Of a stretch of 64,000 bases of DNA, positions 1 through 14,786 are shown piece by piece. The position numbers were made by a program, and so were the translations under genes. The DNA lies in the NCBI GenBank assembly GCA_020091685.1, contig CM034591.1:12596833-12660832 (forward strand), in the 5' to 3' direction. Position 1 is the stretch's first letter; every line of letters starts with the position of its first letter. Source of the stretch: Lutjanus erythropterus (taxonomy: Eukaryota; Chordata; Actinopteri; Lutjaniformes; Lutjanidae). The notes below the pieces were generated by a model, which was not told the origin of the DNA, searched no databases, and saw only the letters and a list, made by a program, of their open reading frames with translations.

Positions 1-1770
1 CAAAAGCATTTAATTATTAATTACGGCCAATCTATAGGCAGTTAAGGACAAGTGACACTGTATGTTTAATGTGTGATATGGCTGGTGTTGAGGTTGGGGG
101 GCTGGTTCAGGGAGGTGCTGTGGCATTTTTGCTATTAGTGTAAGTCAGCAAAGAAGTGACGAGGGGTGCGAAAAGAGGGAAGGGGAATGTTGTGATTGCC
201 GCTTTGGATGAAAATGTAGTCTGTGTGAGCTTTGACATTCATGTACAGAGAGACAATAAAATAGCACACCCATGGATCAAGAAATGTAAAACTCTTCAGG
301 TTCTCCTCACGCTGATAAACTGTGAGCGTGTTAGGCAAAAGAGAAGTGGCACACCAGCGTTTCAGTATCAGATGTGACCTTGGTAAACTCATTATAAAGA
401 GGGTGTAGTTAGACTTGATATCACTAAAACTCAATTTCATTACAAACTTCTGTAATGTCACACTGCTCGGTTTATTTTTTGTAAAGAGATTTGTCCAAGT
501 TTGAGTTATTTACACTGTTAAAATCAATCCTAAATGTGTAACTGTGAAATCAGTGGGAAATAGAAGAGATTGAATGAAAGATGGAGTGGAAGGTTAAATT
601 TTTAAGTAAAAAACAGGCATTTCTTTTCGAGACTAGATGGATAAGTTGGTTTATATAAACTTTGTCAGCAGAATTTTGTCAGCTGAATCAGATTGGGCCA
701 TCCCATACTGTTCCTTTTTTTTTTAAAATTCAGCACCACACTAAACTCATATCAGCCTACGTGAGTATGTTTTGCCAGTAAGTAAGTTCTAATGCCTTCC
801 TTTGTCACCTGTGATGTGATGAGATTTCCACAAAAGTAAAAGTGTCAGCTCTCCTGCCTATAACTCAGCCTGCATTTCTAACACTTTTCTTTGCGTCCAC
901 CAGTTTGTTTTGTCATTTGTGGTGATTATGAGAGGTGTTTTGTAAAGTTTGCAGCCTGCTACGCTGCTGCATGGCTCTGTCTAAAATAACAGTTAGAAAA
1001 CAAAACCTGAAACCTTTTTCACCTTCTCTCACTATTTGTGTACCAGCTCATATAAAAATATTCCTCGCTGAAATGTCGTTCCTATGCAATTTTGCAAGTT
1101 TCTATTTGTTTACTCCTGTTATTGCAATGCATAGCAACTGACAGAAAAAGCCCAAACAAAACAGAAATGTTTGACTGAAAGAATCCAGTGGACTGACAGG
1201 TCTCTGACTGATGATTCAAATCTTTGACTTCCAGGGAGCAACCCTAATAAAACATCTTATGAAATTATGTATGTCAGCTTTTTTATGATTCTGTTCTGTT
1301 TTGTATCCCCTTTTTTGTTTTTGCAAGATCTGACTTTAACTTCAATACATGTGTGTTTATATGTTGTGAAACAAAAAGACTCACTGTGGTCCTCAGTGCT
1401 CATGCAATTATCAGTCTCTTCAGTTGTGTATTTGTGTGAGCATTACGCCTTTTATGTAGAAACAAACACCCAGTGCAGTCATGAGAACTGTCCTGGGTAA
1501 ACAAATTTTGTCTGCCTTGGTATTTGGCTCTGTAGTATAACAGAATTCAGAACTGTTTTGCTGTGTGTGTGTCACTCACGATAGGTCCAACCTCTACAGT
1601 AATGTGCGTGTGCATATGTGTATTGCCTGAGGCAGTTGCATAGGGTGAAGGGTTGAGTGAGTGGGGAGCAAAGCCGCCTGAGTGGTTTGCTTCATTAGGA
1701 AACAAAATATAAGCTTTCCGGGCCATTAAGACTGACTTTAGATGCAAAAGCACATAAGACGACGACTCAC
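1..1770 (-). other. intron 3' of exon 19, incomplete
   Basis: AT-rich intron sequence without a recognisable exon, repeat family or long open frame on either strand. The donor of exon 19 is at its right edge; the matching acceptor lies outside the window. Confidence 0.7.
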
Positions 1771-1803
1771 CTCATCAACGATGCATTGCAGTAACTGGAG
1801 AGG
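1771..1803 (-). CDS. map2k5: map2k5 exon 19 (33 nt), last exon in window
   Basis: Eleven codons reading [11 protein letters not shown], residues 356-366. Acceptor ctcttccag|CCT, donor GAG|gtgagt. The following residues, which in mammals begin DSPVLP and run about 70 more, were looked for at 1-1770 and not found, so they lie outside the window. Confidence 0.96.
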
Positions 1804-4800
1804 CTGGAAGAGGAGAGACACAGGGAGATGAAAAAAAAAAAAACATGTTAGCCTACATGGAATTTCTTGGCAATAAGGAAAATCAATAGTGTGATAAAAA
1901 AAGAAAGTATCTACTTAGATTAATCAAATGCAGCAAGCTCAGACAAAGCCATCCTTCAGCTCCTGAATGTTTTTATTATTCCATAATGGCACCTAATGTA
2001 ATACCAGCAGTTTAAGCATGATCTAATATTTCATTGCAAAAATGCAATTTGAGTGTTGTTTCAAATGAGAGAGCCAACCAAGAGTAACAGACTATAGTGT
2101 GGGAGACCTCTATTTCCTCTCCTGTTATTCTGTTGCAATAAAACTTACCATTAAAGATCCTTGGTTTTTCTGAATCTGTAGGGCAAGACAGAGAAGAAGG
2201 AACGAGGCAATATGTAATTAGCGTGTCATAATCAAGATGATGCACTTGGACACATTATGATCACTAGGAGAAAATTATTGCTTTCCTGTTGGCAATTTGT
2301 GAGTATGCGTTAACACCATTTACATAATGAAAACACACAAATGTTAATGGCCTTCCCCTCATTTGTGGAGAATGGGGGTAAAAGATCCACTAATGCTAAT
2401 TTTCAGAGTAGCACTTTATTCCTGCCCTCCAGGTTATCTAGATATGCAGGGATGTAAAATAACTGTTACAAACAGCATGAGCAAGCTTTGTAATGAGCAT
2501 GCTCAGTGTGTCAGTTTTACAGGTGAAACACTGACAGTAAACAGGCCAGGATGCGGTAAGCTGCCTCCAACAGGTCACATTTTTCTGGACTAAGCAAAAC
2601 AGGAAAAACTGATTTGAAAGCAGATCTCTGAAGGTGTGCAAAAAAGTCACATGAATAATTAGCGTTGGGTTTGGAAGTCAGTTTAAACAAAATATTGAAA
2701 AAGATTTATGGTGAATATTTATATGACTTGCTAAATGAACTTTGAAGTAGTATTCTGTGATTGACAAAATATATCTATGAGTCCATTCAAGGTTGTTTTT
2801 GTTCAGTGATTTTTGTCATTTTATTTTGCTAATTTAGTGGTCTGCCTCTGTAAGTAGTAAGTAGTTGTAAGAGACTCTTGACAGAACAGACCCACTGAGC
2901 GTAAGTTTGAGGAAAACAGTGCTGAGACTAAATAATTTCAAGTCTAACTCTGTATTAAGGATTTATTTCTATCAAATCAGGGTTGGAACATTGTTGGAAC
3001 GGTAGAAAGACCAATCAATGGTTTTGGTAAGTTTCAACATAATTTTGTTTCTGTCAAGTTTGAATAAATTGTGTTAAGAAGGCAATTAAACTCAACCTAG
3101 ATAGGTATAAGAGAGAAATTTGAAGTTACAGGGTTGAATTTTTCTGTTTATTTATTATGAAAATTGGAATGAGAATATTTCCTTTCTTGACATTTTTATT
3201 GTGTTTACTTTTTGGACAGTGAACAAACTCGCAGCTCACAAACATCTCCCAGCTCGAGCTCTGGGACACACCTGCATGAATATATCGGCAATATATAATG
3301 TATTTGGGCTGATGGTGGCCTACTGGAAAATGTTTTGACATGTTGCACAACCCGAATATGAAGTCCAAAATAAGTCCATATAAGACAATTATATATTAAC
3401 TGTAATAAATCATAAAATCACCATATGTCAGCAGAGATCGAGGAAATGCTAGGAAGTTGAAGTACTCGCTTCTCTGACAACAATACCCGCCCTGAAACTT
3501 CCATTCCAGGCCAGAATGGAAATTGTATGCCTGACTGATGTTAATTAGAGCTCAAATTATTGCTGAACGTTCACTGAATGAGTTAGTGTCTGTTTATGAG
3601 TAGTAAAAAAACATTAATTATCTTTTAAGAGTCGATGTTAATACTGGTTAAATTGAGTAACATATTAATGGAGTCTGACCAGCAGTCTGTGGCTCCAACT
3701 ATTTGGACTACTGTTCTCATTTTTCCACATGCAAATGCTCCATATTGCTCCTTTAAAAAATAACAGAATAGGAATTTTTGATTTGATCTCTGTGATAATG
3801 TCTCAAAATGAGACTGCAGAGAAACAACAGAAAGCATTTAACTTTCCTATTCAAAACCCCCAGGGCTGAGTTCATCAGGACAATCCATTTTAATTTCTAA
3901 AATCCCAAATTTATAACTTCATCATATAGACTAAATGATATAAAACCTGAAACCTTGGCTCAGCTAAATGTCTAACAATGTTTGGTAAATAAATTGCTCA
4001 TTTCTCCAGGTCTTTTGACAGTGTATTAGAGCACTTATTGATTCACTCAATTAAATACAGGTTTTCACACTCTGCAAGTACCAAGAGACTCCTAAACCAC
4101 CTCTATATCCAGTTTTGCCTGATTCAGACACATTAAAGGCAACTATGGAAAACTAATTTGTTCAGAAATAATTACTAGGACAAAATTGCGTGCTGCTCCA
4201 GGGGTTGAAATTGGATAGTGGGAGACTAACTTATTCAAGCATAATTGAGCACTTATTCTTCTTGTACCAGGTAACTTGACCACATATCAAAAAGAAAGGC
4301 TTAATAATCCCTCTCTATCCATCCATCTTAACAGTGTCTCATCACTGTGGGCTGATTATCTGGTAGACATGTCATTACCTGCATGTTAGTCCCGAGGGTA
4401 AATATTGTTTAATATGACATTTATACTTCCCGATAATACATTTCTTCAAACTTTCGTCTGATACCTGAAGAAGTACAAACAAATGTTTGACAAGCAAGGG
4501 TGCCGTTTGCTGCGTAGGACTGAATGAACGTGTATAGGACTGCATTTGTGTGGCTCACTAAATGACGACTGTAGTAGTGTAGAACATCAGTTTCTTGCTC
4601 CTCTGAGCTAGAGAGCCCTGGTAAAAGCCACTCAAGTGGCTTTGTGGCGATTTGTGAGCCACATCAAGCTCTATTCGTTACTTGAAAATATCTCAGCGTG
4701 AAAATAACAAGTCACAAATTCAATTTTTAGATGTCAAATGATTTCTGTTCCTTTTAAGAGCAACTCAATAAACACTTCTAAAAGATCAGATGACTGTTTC

Positions 4801-6740
4801 CTTCCTCAAGGAGTTCAAAGATATTTCTTCAAGGGTGAGGAATCAGAAAACTCTTACAATACTCCTTTTTGATCAAAAATGTCAATTTCAACAAAGGTTT
4901 ACGAGCACATTTTACTTATGGGCAACAAGGGCAGTCCCACTCTGGCACTGCAGGGATATCATTAATATCACTATAAGAAAATGGAAAATGGTAAGAGGCT
5001 CGTCTTTGATAGGTTAACAACAATTAAGTCACTCTGTTAGCTTAAGATGTGTTACCCTGAAATTGTGCGCCGTTAAAAATCATCCAACGAGAGGAGCTCT
5101 TCTCTGATCTCATCCAAACTGACAACCTTTCATGCTTAGCCAAAAGCTTCAATGCTACCCAACTGAGATCCATTACATGGCAAATTTAGGTTAAATTAGA
5201 TTTGATAGTGTCTTTGGTTAGTGATAGTCTGGCTCACAGGAAGTAAGCAATTGGAAAAAGCCTGCCCTTGGCTGACTATTTTATTCAGCATTCACTTCCC
5301 CCTCCCACTTTCTGTGTTACCGTTTTTTAAGTCCCTGCTACTATGTGAAACAACAACCTCTGAACTAGCAACCTACACACTGAAAATGGCAACGTAACTC
5401 AACCACTGGCAGACTCAGACTATGTGAGGTGCAGGGGTGAAAGAAATAGAAAGAGCACCAGCTGTATGTGGTGTGGCACCGGCACGCCAAATTTATATTT
5501 TAATCTACTGGAGGGTTGCTCTAGACGGCCCTTTTCCACATTTTCTTCACTAAAGGGGCACCCTAGGGGGCACTTTATCACACTGTCTTGGGTGTTGGGC
5601 CATTCGTAGACTGCACTTCATCATGTTACATCTATCATAAGGGCATCCAAGAGGGCACTTTTGCTGCATTTCTTGAATATTTAGAGCATGAAACCACCAG
5701 TGACCCTAAACCTTAGCTGGTTGCTAATGGTACAAATGTAAACAAAGTATCAGCTGTTACCTTTTCTTTTGTGGAGACTTAGCCATTTTAATTCCAGGGC
5801 TCACCTCCCCACGTCCAAATGTTCCAGCAAAACAAGTTCACCCTGACGCTATTCTGCTAGGGCACCATAGTTGCATCCTGGGCTAAGCACCACCCAAGAC
5901 AACTGTGATCATTTTAAAGAAATACAAATAAGCCAGAACGATAAGCAAGAGTAAGCTCTTATCAAGTAAAAATACATCTTAAGATAATTAATCAACTGCA
6001 TAGAGAAGCTAAATACAAGGTTATGCTGACATTGTGCATTATTCATTATGTGTGGGTGACAATAATTAGCATAGTGATAAAAAGTGACAGATGTAGTGTA
6101 GTTTTACATAATCAAAACTGAGGAGGAAGGGTCAACATTTATTTCACATCACTTGCAATGTAATCTAAAACCTAAAAAGGAAGCCTAATACACTAAAATA
6201 TACTTTTAACTAATTTCTGACTGAGCAAAGTTCAAGAGCTTAGATGGCGTACGGTGCTGAAAATTACAGCAAGCATTGTTTACAACACACATACAGTACT
6301 AAAACACAATACCATTTCCTTTCCATTTCATTTGCAAGAAGAAAAAAAAGACAAAGTAGCAAACAGAAAGCATCTATGCTGTTTTTGATGGATGCAGTGA
6401 TGTGTAAAGGAAGATCCTGAAACATAAACACAAAAAAACTGACACAATATTTCATCCAGAAATTCATTCAAAATAGAGAAAATATGACAAAATAAAGAGA
6501 AACAAAAACAACCAGAGAGCAAACAAAAAGACAACAAATCAATCAGAAGCAAGAATGCTGGCGGCTGTGTACACATCACATCAGGTCTGGTGTCTTCAAA
6601 GACTTTCAGAGCGAGCCGTGCAAAAACTCCATTAACTCCTGACAAAGGACGCAAATGAATCCCGACATGTGGTGAAGTGGAATTAAAGCGACCATCTCTA
6701 ATCATGACAAACATGAGGTGATGATTCCATTGTGCATGTG

Positions 6741-6782
<42 letters not shown>

Positions 6783-9700
6783 ACAATAAACGAGCGATGA
6801 TGCATCAACTAAACATCCACAAATGAAAGCAACTGGCAAGCAAACATGTAAAGAGTGAACAAAAGACCCCAAACAACGTTAAAATTGGCTTTTTTAGCCT
6901 CAAAGCCAAATTCTACTCTAACAACTTCTCCTGCATCTTCTACTAGTCTACAGTGTAAACTCAGATGCCACTGATTCCCTTCCAGTGTCTCTCTGTCTTT
7001 CATCTTCTCCAACTTCTCCCTCAGTCTGTACTAAAATGTTCTCTGTGAAGTGTAGCAGGGGGTTTTGCACAGACAGCTGTGCCAGCGTCTGCAAAAATGA
7101 CAGCTTAGGCCCGAGGACTTTGGCTGACTGCGCCTGACGAGCTGGATCCGAGCGCTCTCGCCACACCGCTCTGCTACAGCCTGCAGGTGAACTGTCTGCA
7201 GTACCATATGGAGTTAGGGGAGAATTAACACTGAGAGGAGGAACGCTGCGTGACAGTGGAGAGCCTAAACTATAAACTGAGAGGTGTTCCTGCTATTTTG
7301 TTTTCCCCATTTATATCAATGAGGGTAGATTAATCTAAGGATGGGAATCATAAACGATTATCGATGCATCATGATTCCTCAACATTTTTGAGTTCTGTAC
7401 ATGATATCTTTTCTCACTTTGTGACTACTTGCTACTGCTACTACTACTAGCTTATTTGTAATGATCCATAATTAGTTTAGTCAGACACAACTTGCACACA
7501 GTGTAGCTCTTGTTAAGTTCCCTTTTCTATTCAACTTCACAGAAGCCAAAATTCTTCCATATGCCAGCTTTTAAGACAGGGGTTGCCGGTATCCAAAACT
7601 GGTACACTGAGTCTTAGAACAGGTTTATGTCAAGTACGTTTCACCATCCTATTGGTTCTGCCATGAGGAACATCCAACTCTGTCTTACAAAATTGTTACA
7701 GGCAATCACAATGTCAATTGGGTTTTAAATTTCCGATTATTGACGTTTCTTCATTGATCATAATCTTTCAAGAGAGCCCATTAATTTGCAAGAATATACT
7801 AACAATTATAATGATGACAGAAGCATTAAATGATGGAAGGAACAGCACTGCAAAATCAGACATGCCTTTAGCTGTAGTCATACACTCCACACATGTAGAC
7901 ACCTTGTGTGACATTTATACCTTAAACACAACTTTTCACCCTTTTACATAGGCCGGAATAAGTTTTTCATCATGACTTAAGAATTAATGGTCAACACAGA
8001 AAATAAATGAATAGCTACATCACAACTGTACTGTGGAAGTATGCAGCTAAGTACTGAATTGAATGTAACTTGATTACTAAAATATATTTAAATTCTTTGC
8101 ATCAAGGCTTCATGTAATTCATATCCATAACTATACAAATTGCAATGTGTTTCACATAGATAATTATTACACAATGCATGGCCCTGTGATGCGATGAAGC
8201 GTGATTTGAAGACACAGATCGCAAAAAGGAGGAAGAGACAGAAAATAGCAGAAGCTGAGAGAGGAAAAGGCAGAAACTGCTGAAAGTTTGGGATCATTTT
8301 GAGCTGAAACAAAACGAAAACTCAGTTGTAGGTGCTTACGGCAAAACTGAACTTGCCCTCCACAGAAAAACAATGCCAATGTATCAGCATCTCAGCAGAA
8401 AGCATACACTCTACGCATCCAGTCCAGAGAGCGCATCCAACACAAAAAAACATGTTAATATTAGAATTTAATGTAAATTAATATAATTGCAAGTTGAGAT
8501 GAAGGCGAATAAATAATTACATTAGTTATGGTAGCCTAAGTTAGTTAAGGTTAGGTATGATGTCCTTAAGTTAACTAAGTTTTGCTCAGTTTATGAAAGC
8601 CGAAGCATCACGATCTCACACACACACTCAGTAACGCATAAAATACCCCAGAAAGCAAAATATCACGTGGTCTAAGTTGCAACTGGAGCCTTAAATGCAC
8701 CAATCCAGCACAGCAGGTATATTCAGGGGGTTTGGTGTTGTTTTGACAGATTTTATCCTTGTATGCAGCAATAACGATGTTGATTTCTATAAAAAGGAAA
8801 GCACACTAGTTGTTTTTAAGAGACCTGTCTTATTTTCTAATTTGTATTTTGTATTTCTACTATTGTTCTTTCATAAAGCAGAGGTATTTCTTATCTGATT
8901 ACTCAATTAATCAATGAAATAATCAGTAGAATACTCGATCATTAAAATAACCAATAGTTTACCAATACAGCCCTGAGTTCTTGTAAAGACACATTGGAGT
9001 TCTCTCAGCACACAACAGATAACATTAATAGGTTAACATCTTCAAAGAAACTTAACTGACAATAACATCCAAAACATCTGTGGCCTAAAAGAAATCTTTT
9101 TTTTCTTTTAATACACAGATCCTGAGATTCTTAAAGTCTCATTATGTTGTCCAAGTCCAACATTTAGTAAATTGGTTCTATTTTTCCGAGGAAGGATTGT
9201 CATCATACTGAAAGGAAGCAGTCACTCAGTCTCTGGGCAGAGAGTGCAGTGGTTACATCACACTCTGCTTCTTTAATCAGCTGCATTGAAGTTTCATTTA
9301 ACTGACAGAGCAGTTCAAGTGTTGCATACATTAAGCCCGGAGGAAAATTACACAGAAAATGATCAAATGTTCCAGTAAGCAGAACAGTGTCACGTCCTTT
9401 TCTTTCTTTTTTTCTTGTTAATCAAATTTTACATTCAAGTCTCCATGGCTGACTTGTTGACGTAGAAAATAAAAATAACTTTTTAATAACATAATTAAGA
9501 TTTTCAAAGCATACATTACACACAATAAAAATGTATTTCTAAGAACAAGTGTTTCATTAGATAAACTCCTTCACATTTCGTGAAGGCGAGCGGCCAGGAG
9601 GTAACCTGAGGTAACCAGATTTAGATTGCTCAGCTAGGGATTAGTGAGATAAACCCATCTTAAAGGGCTAATTAAGACTTGATGGGATTGGGAAGTCACT

Positions 9701-12700
9701 TCTGTGGTCGGCAATTACATTTGAGCAGGATTTTTAACTTAGTGTAATGAGGGGAAAAAAATGAACCCAAACAGTTGATTTACATTTAAAGCTGCATATA
9801 GCAACACTGAACAACTAAGTTATATAGATGACAGAAAATTAGATTTTGAGGTCAACACACATCTTAGTCTCATTCATGGTTTTGAATCATGATTAACGTC
9901 TCACAGAATAGTTCAAAGTACATCTCTAAAAACCATTTGACATTGGAATCATATAAATAATTCCCTGGGGGCAATATACATATAATATCTAAAATGTTAT
10001 TAAAACTTAAAAATCATGTACAAATCTAAGTTAAGCACAAGTACTGTAGTTTAACCACTAAAAACATTGTTATTGTAAACACAATACAGGAAGTTTTTAA
10101 CTGGTTATGACAGTCTCAGATTAATAATGATGTCTGTATATAACCTACATAAGCAAACAAGACCATCAGCAAGAAGACTGGCTCTTTTATATAATTATTC
10201 TTAATGCCTACTACTGGGTCATACTCTCCTTGAAATCAGATGAAATGAGCCTGTGTTTACATTTTCTCAGGCAAAGTTACAATGAGTAGTACATTAGCCA
10301 GTTAACGCTAAGATGGAGGAGATTTTTCTTTAGATAAAGTTATATTTTGTGGCCATGGTGGTGGAAACACAACTGCTTTCATTCATATGGGCCTCCTAAA
10401 ACAACACAATATCAACGTTGCTTGTAGCTGCTTTAAACTAACAGATAAAGGAAAAACAAAATAACTCACCTGTGGATAGGGGAACATGCCTAGCGCCAGC
10501 TGTGTGAAGAACAAAGTGAATTCAGTGTTACAGGAAATTCTTAGATTCTTCTTGAGACATTTCAAAAAAAAAAAAAAAACCCATTCCGTGATGCTTACAT
10601 TTGTGCAGCTTATAATGGCCAATTTTATAGTATGCATGATAATGTAATGCATATAATTCATGATAACAACACAAGATATGAAGGTCTTCAAAGGGACCTG
10701 AGAACTGATCAACACTGACAGATTATAAGAAAAATTTCTTGTATGGCTGCTGGAGTGGATTCAATGACTATACAGGAACTCATCATACTGTCACACCTCT
10801 TGTACACACATGCATTCACAGGATAGTTACATGAAGAGGGGTTGGATGAGGTACTTATCGATAGTCAGTGTATTATCTACACCGTAGAAATATAGACACA
10901 GATGCTATACTGGCTGCCTCGACTCTTTGCTGTAATTTGTCAATGTTGCTGCTATATTGGTCTGGGAAAGACTGGCCTGTGCACAAATACATGTAAATGG
11001 GGACTTCCTAGATAAAAAGCACTGTAATGTTTACACTTCTCAACCAATTTGAATAAGTCATTTTTATATTCAAAGATTTATCATCTATGTGAAGAAGAAA
11101 AATATTTTTCCCCTAACTTATGATCTAGCCAGCAATGACATGCATATATGCATGTTTGTTTGGTTTACAATGTTTTTGTTAAAAGAGTCTGGTTTCTTTG
11201 GAGAGAGCAATATCTGGCTTCTATAACAGTGGTTTCACATCAAAAAAGGCAGTCTGACAGCAAGGTAAAGCTGTGAGAGTATTCTAAGTGGGCCATTTTT
11301 AAGTGGCTAAAATACATTTTGCTGCTGAAGCCGTCCACAGCAGTACATTGCTTACCTTGTGTCCTGATACTCCTGCTGCTTCTCCAACCCAAGGGGCGTG
11401 TCAATCGCTATTTACTGTGGCTAATACACCGACTATGGATAAGTACCTCATACGGTCCCACTTCAAATAATCCGAACTATCCCTTTAATGTATAAATGCC
11501 TTTCCATTCCCAGTGACTTAACAGCATGGAGTTCAAGTGTAGACACAGAAGGGAAATGCTGCTAAAGCCACTGAAGCATTCAGAACTTGAGACTTTCTGT
11601 CTTTGAGGTAAGCTTAGTGCCCACCTGCTGATAACACTTCCTCATCAAACAACATCAGCTATTAGTTAATAACCCCCCCATGATTACCACCTGCAGAGAA
11701 CAAAATGGAGGGATAAAGATGAGGAGGGAGGGATTGCAGGACTTTTCTGTAGTGTGTGTGCATGTTATTTGGCTGGGGGGCTGGGTGACAGCTCTCTCTG
11801 ACATTTGGCAATTCACTTGGGGTGGGCATTTTTCATCTTGGTCAAGGGCAGCTTATTGGCGACATTACGTTATTAAAACATCAAAATGCTCACGGTGTTT
11901 CCTTGAACATAAATAGACCAACTAGTAGCCTAAAGATCAATCCAAATTGAGTAAGACAGCAAGCTATTTCATTTAGCTTAATGCACACATTCACAGCTAG
12001 AAATAACGGGTAGAAGGCCAGGGGGTCCACTGCTATAAAACTCCATCTTTATCACACAGAGATCATGTCAATAATTTTGACGTGGCTCCTTCCCTGTGAA
12101 CTCATCTATTATTGTTATAATTGTTATGATATTAAACATTATTGACAAACAAAGGCGAGGCAGAAGCCCAAATCATTTGTTATGCTGCAGAGGGAGAACT
12201 GTGGACTGAAACAGATGGGGAATCAATAACGTCAGAGGGAGGACAAGAGACGAGGAAAGTGTTATACTGAAAATGAAATGTTATTTGAAAACGCAGGGTG
12301 TCAGTCAGGCACTCGATCAACGCCACTGAGTGAGAGGAACAGAGATACTGATGCACATGCACATGGAAACACAAACACATATACATCTTAGAGAAACAGT
12401 CAGTCTGAAGACAATGTGTCTATAAGTTTCCCACACTTTTCTCTGTGTACAAATACCAAATATAGCATGATGTCATATATGATAGATTGTTGTACCTCCA
12501 TGAAAGAGATTCCCACACTCCAGACATCTGCATGGATACCATACTGTTCTCCCGATATCCTTTCCGGCTGTGAAGCAAAAAGAAAAACTGTAAGGGCTAA
12601 GTTCGAGGCTCTGATTCCTTTGCTTACTCACATCTTCATTAGTCCAACTTTAAAATGATCTGACATGAGACTGAACTTAAAGGAATCACTCACCGCCATG

Positions 12701-14734
12701 TATGCGTTAGTTCCCACGTACGTTTTGGCAATAGAATTCACCAGCTGTAAATGATATTAATTAACATTGGATAAGCAAATAATTAAGCCGCATACCATTA
12801 CAAATTCAGACCATTCAACTGACCATAATAAACTGTAAAGGGATAGTTCAGATTTTTTGAAGTAGGGTTGTAAGAGGTACTTATCCACAGTCATTCTATT
12901 ACCTACATTAAATGGCAGTTGGCAGCAGGAGTCCCAGTGTTGGAAACGAAGGGGCTGTGTCCACCAAAGCGTTTTTTCCTGAGGCCAGCGTTTTTCAATT
13001 TTTCTGCCACGTATTTACACTCTGCTACAAATGCCCAAAGCATGATGAGGCACTGAGCATCGATTCTGCGCTGAGCACATGGCAGTTTTTCTGGTCGTCA
13101 AGAGCTGACAAATGTTCAGCTTTGGGAAAAACGCAGTGGTCGTCTCTGTCACTTTTTACACAGCCATCCAGTCACCATGGTGGAGGGGTGGGACAAACAG
13201 GCTACCAGAAACTGTGTCCTGCTCTAACTCCTTAAACTGGGCTCCATCCCACTTCAACTCTTCAACCAAATGATGGTACTTGCTAAGATGTTTCCTTGGC
13301 CACACATCTCATGAACCTACATAGACTGGCAGGTCTGTCCTTTTTCTCTTTTCCAGTATTTGTTGATAACATAAACTGTCTAGGAAATTAGATATTTAAA
13401 ATAATAAATGAATCATTATTTCCAGTGATATTCCATATCATAGCAACCAAAGCGTCTTGGCTGAAGTAACGCTGTGCCTTCAAAGTGCTCTCATGCGCTC
13501 TGAGTGTTTTCAGTAGAGCACCTGGTGTTTTCAGCTGGGAAAAAAAACGCTTGGTGAACACAGTCTCTAAGCAATGTACTGCTGTGGACAGGGTGAGCAG
13601 CACCAAATGCATGCCATATTTAGAATATTTTCACCGCTTTACCTTGCTGTCAAACAGCCTTTTCCAACGGGAAACCACCTTTACAAAAATCATTCTCTCC
13701 AAAGTCACCAAACTCTTTTTCCAAAAACTGTAATATTACCTCACAGAACACAGGACTTGCTGGTCTACTGCTGCTGCTGCCTTGATGTGTTTGTTTATTT
13801 GTGTGACTTGCATAAATCTGAGCTATCCTTTTAAAACACCAAAGTCACACAATAACACAAACAAACTAGCCGATCGAGACAATGAAAGACCAGCAACTCC
13901 CATGTTCTGCAAGGCAAAATTACTTGTTTTTTTATCAAAGGAGTCTGGTTTTTAATCCTTTGGTGGCTACAATAAGTTTTGCTGCTGAACCTGTTCACAG
14001 CAGCACATTGCTTAGGTTACCACATTGGTACTCCTGCTGCTTCTCCAAACTGGGAGCATGTTGACTGCCATCTGCTATAGGTAATACACCGAACATGGTT
14101 CAAGTACATCATATAACCCCACTTCAAAAAATCCCATTTATTGCTTTAACCTGTGTAAACAACTTTTATGAGTCATTTCTTCATTGACCTATATTAGGAA
14201 ATAAAAAAAGACAGGTGCTGAACTTACATTATCTAAATCTATTGACATGTCAGGTTGATATTTTGGGCTGCTCTCAACCCTCGCACAAGGGAACAGGAGT
14301 AAGACAAGGAGACATTAGTGAGTCTGTGTTTGTGTGGATACAATGGCACATGCCATCAATGACAGGACTGTGATAATGAGTGTCTGTTCCCTTATGGCTT
14401 TTTTTTTTGGAATGTGCCCTACAGTGTGTGGGAGGGGGAGGGGGAGTGTATATGTGTGACAGAGAGATAAACAGAAAAACAGAGTTAAAAAGACAGAGGA
14501 CAAGTCAGTCCTGCTAGTGTTACACATACAGGGTGTAAAATTCACCTTGGAGCTTCCAAGCAAGCGGAGGTTAAAAATGAATAACATATTTGCAACAGAA
14601 AGGAGGGTTTGTGCGTGTGTGTGTGTCTGTGTGTGTGTCTGTGTCTGAAAAGGGAGACAGAGTCCTCGGGGTTGATGTTTGGGGAAATGGTGAAGGTCTG
14701 TCCCTGATGATTACATTACAAACACACACACTGC

Positions 14735-14786
<52 letters not shown>

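Larger units (their letters stand above)
2176..10469 (-). other. intron between exons 18 and 17
   Basis: 8.3 kb of intron. Apart from a (CA)n tract near 6750, a possible dispersed repeat at 5424-5690 and a TIR-like repeat at 10087-10440, I see no feature. Short open frames here have no protein-like composition. Confidence 0.65.

Noticed and set aside
1-1770. remaining C-terminal exons of map2k5
   Set aside because: Searched the minus strand for the expected DSPVLP/GHPFIVQF region; nothing found, so they lie beyond the window.
6328-6786. 152-codon open frame over the (CA)n tract, minus strand
   Set aside because: Its cysteine-valine repeat comes from translating the microsatellite; the rest lacks any known pattern.
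10383-10715. 110-codon minus-strand frame
   Set aside because: It only contains exon 17 ([10 protein letters not shown]) by readthrough of its splice sites; the remainder is intron.
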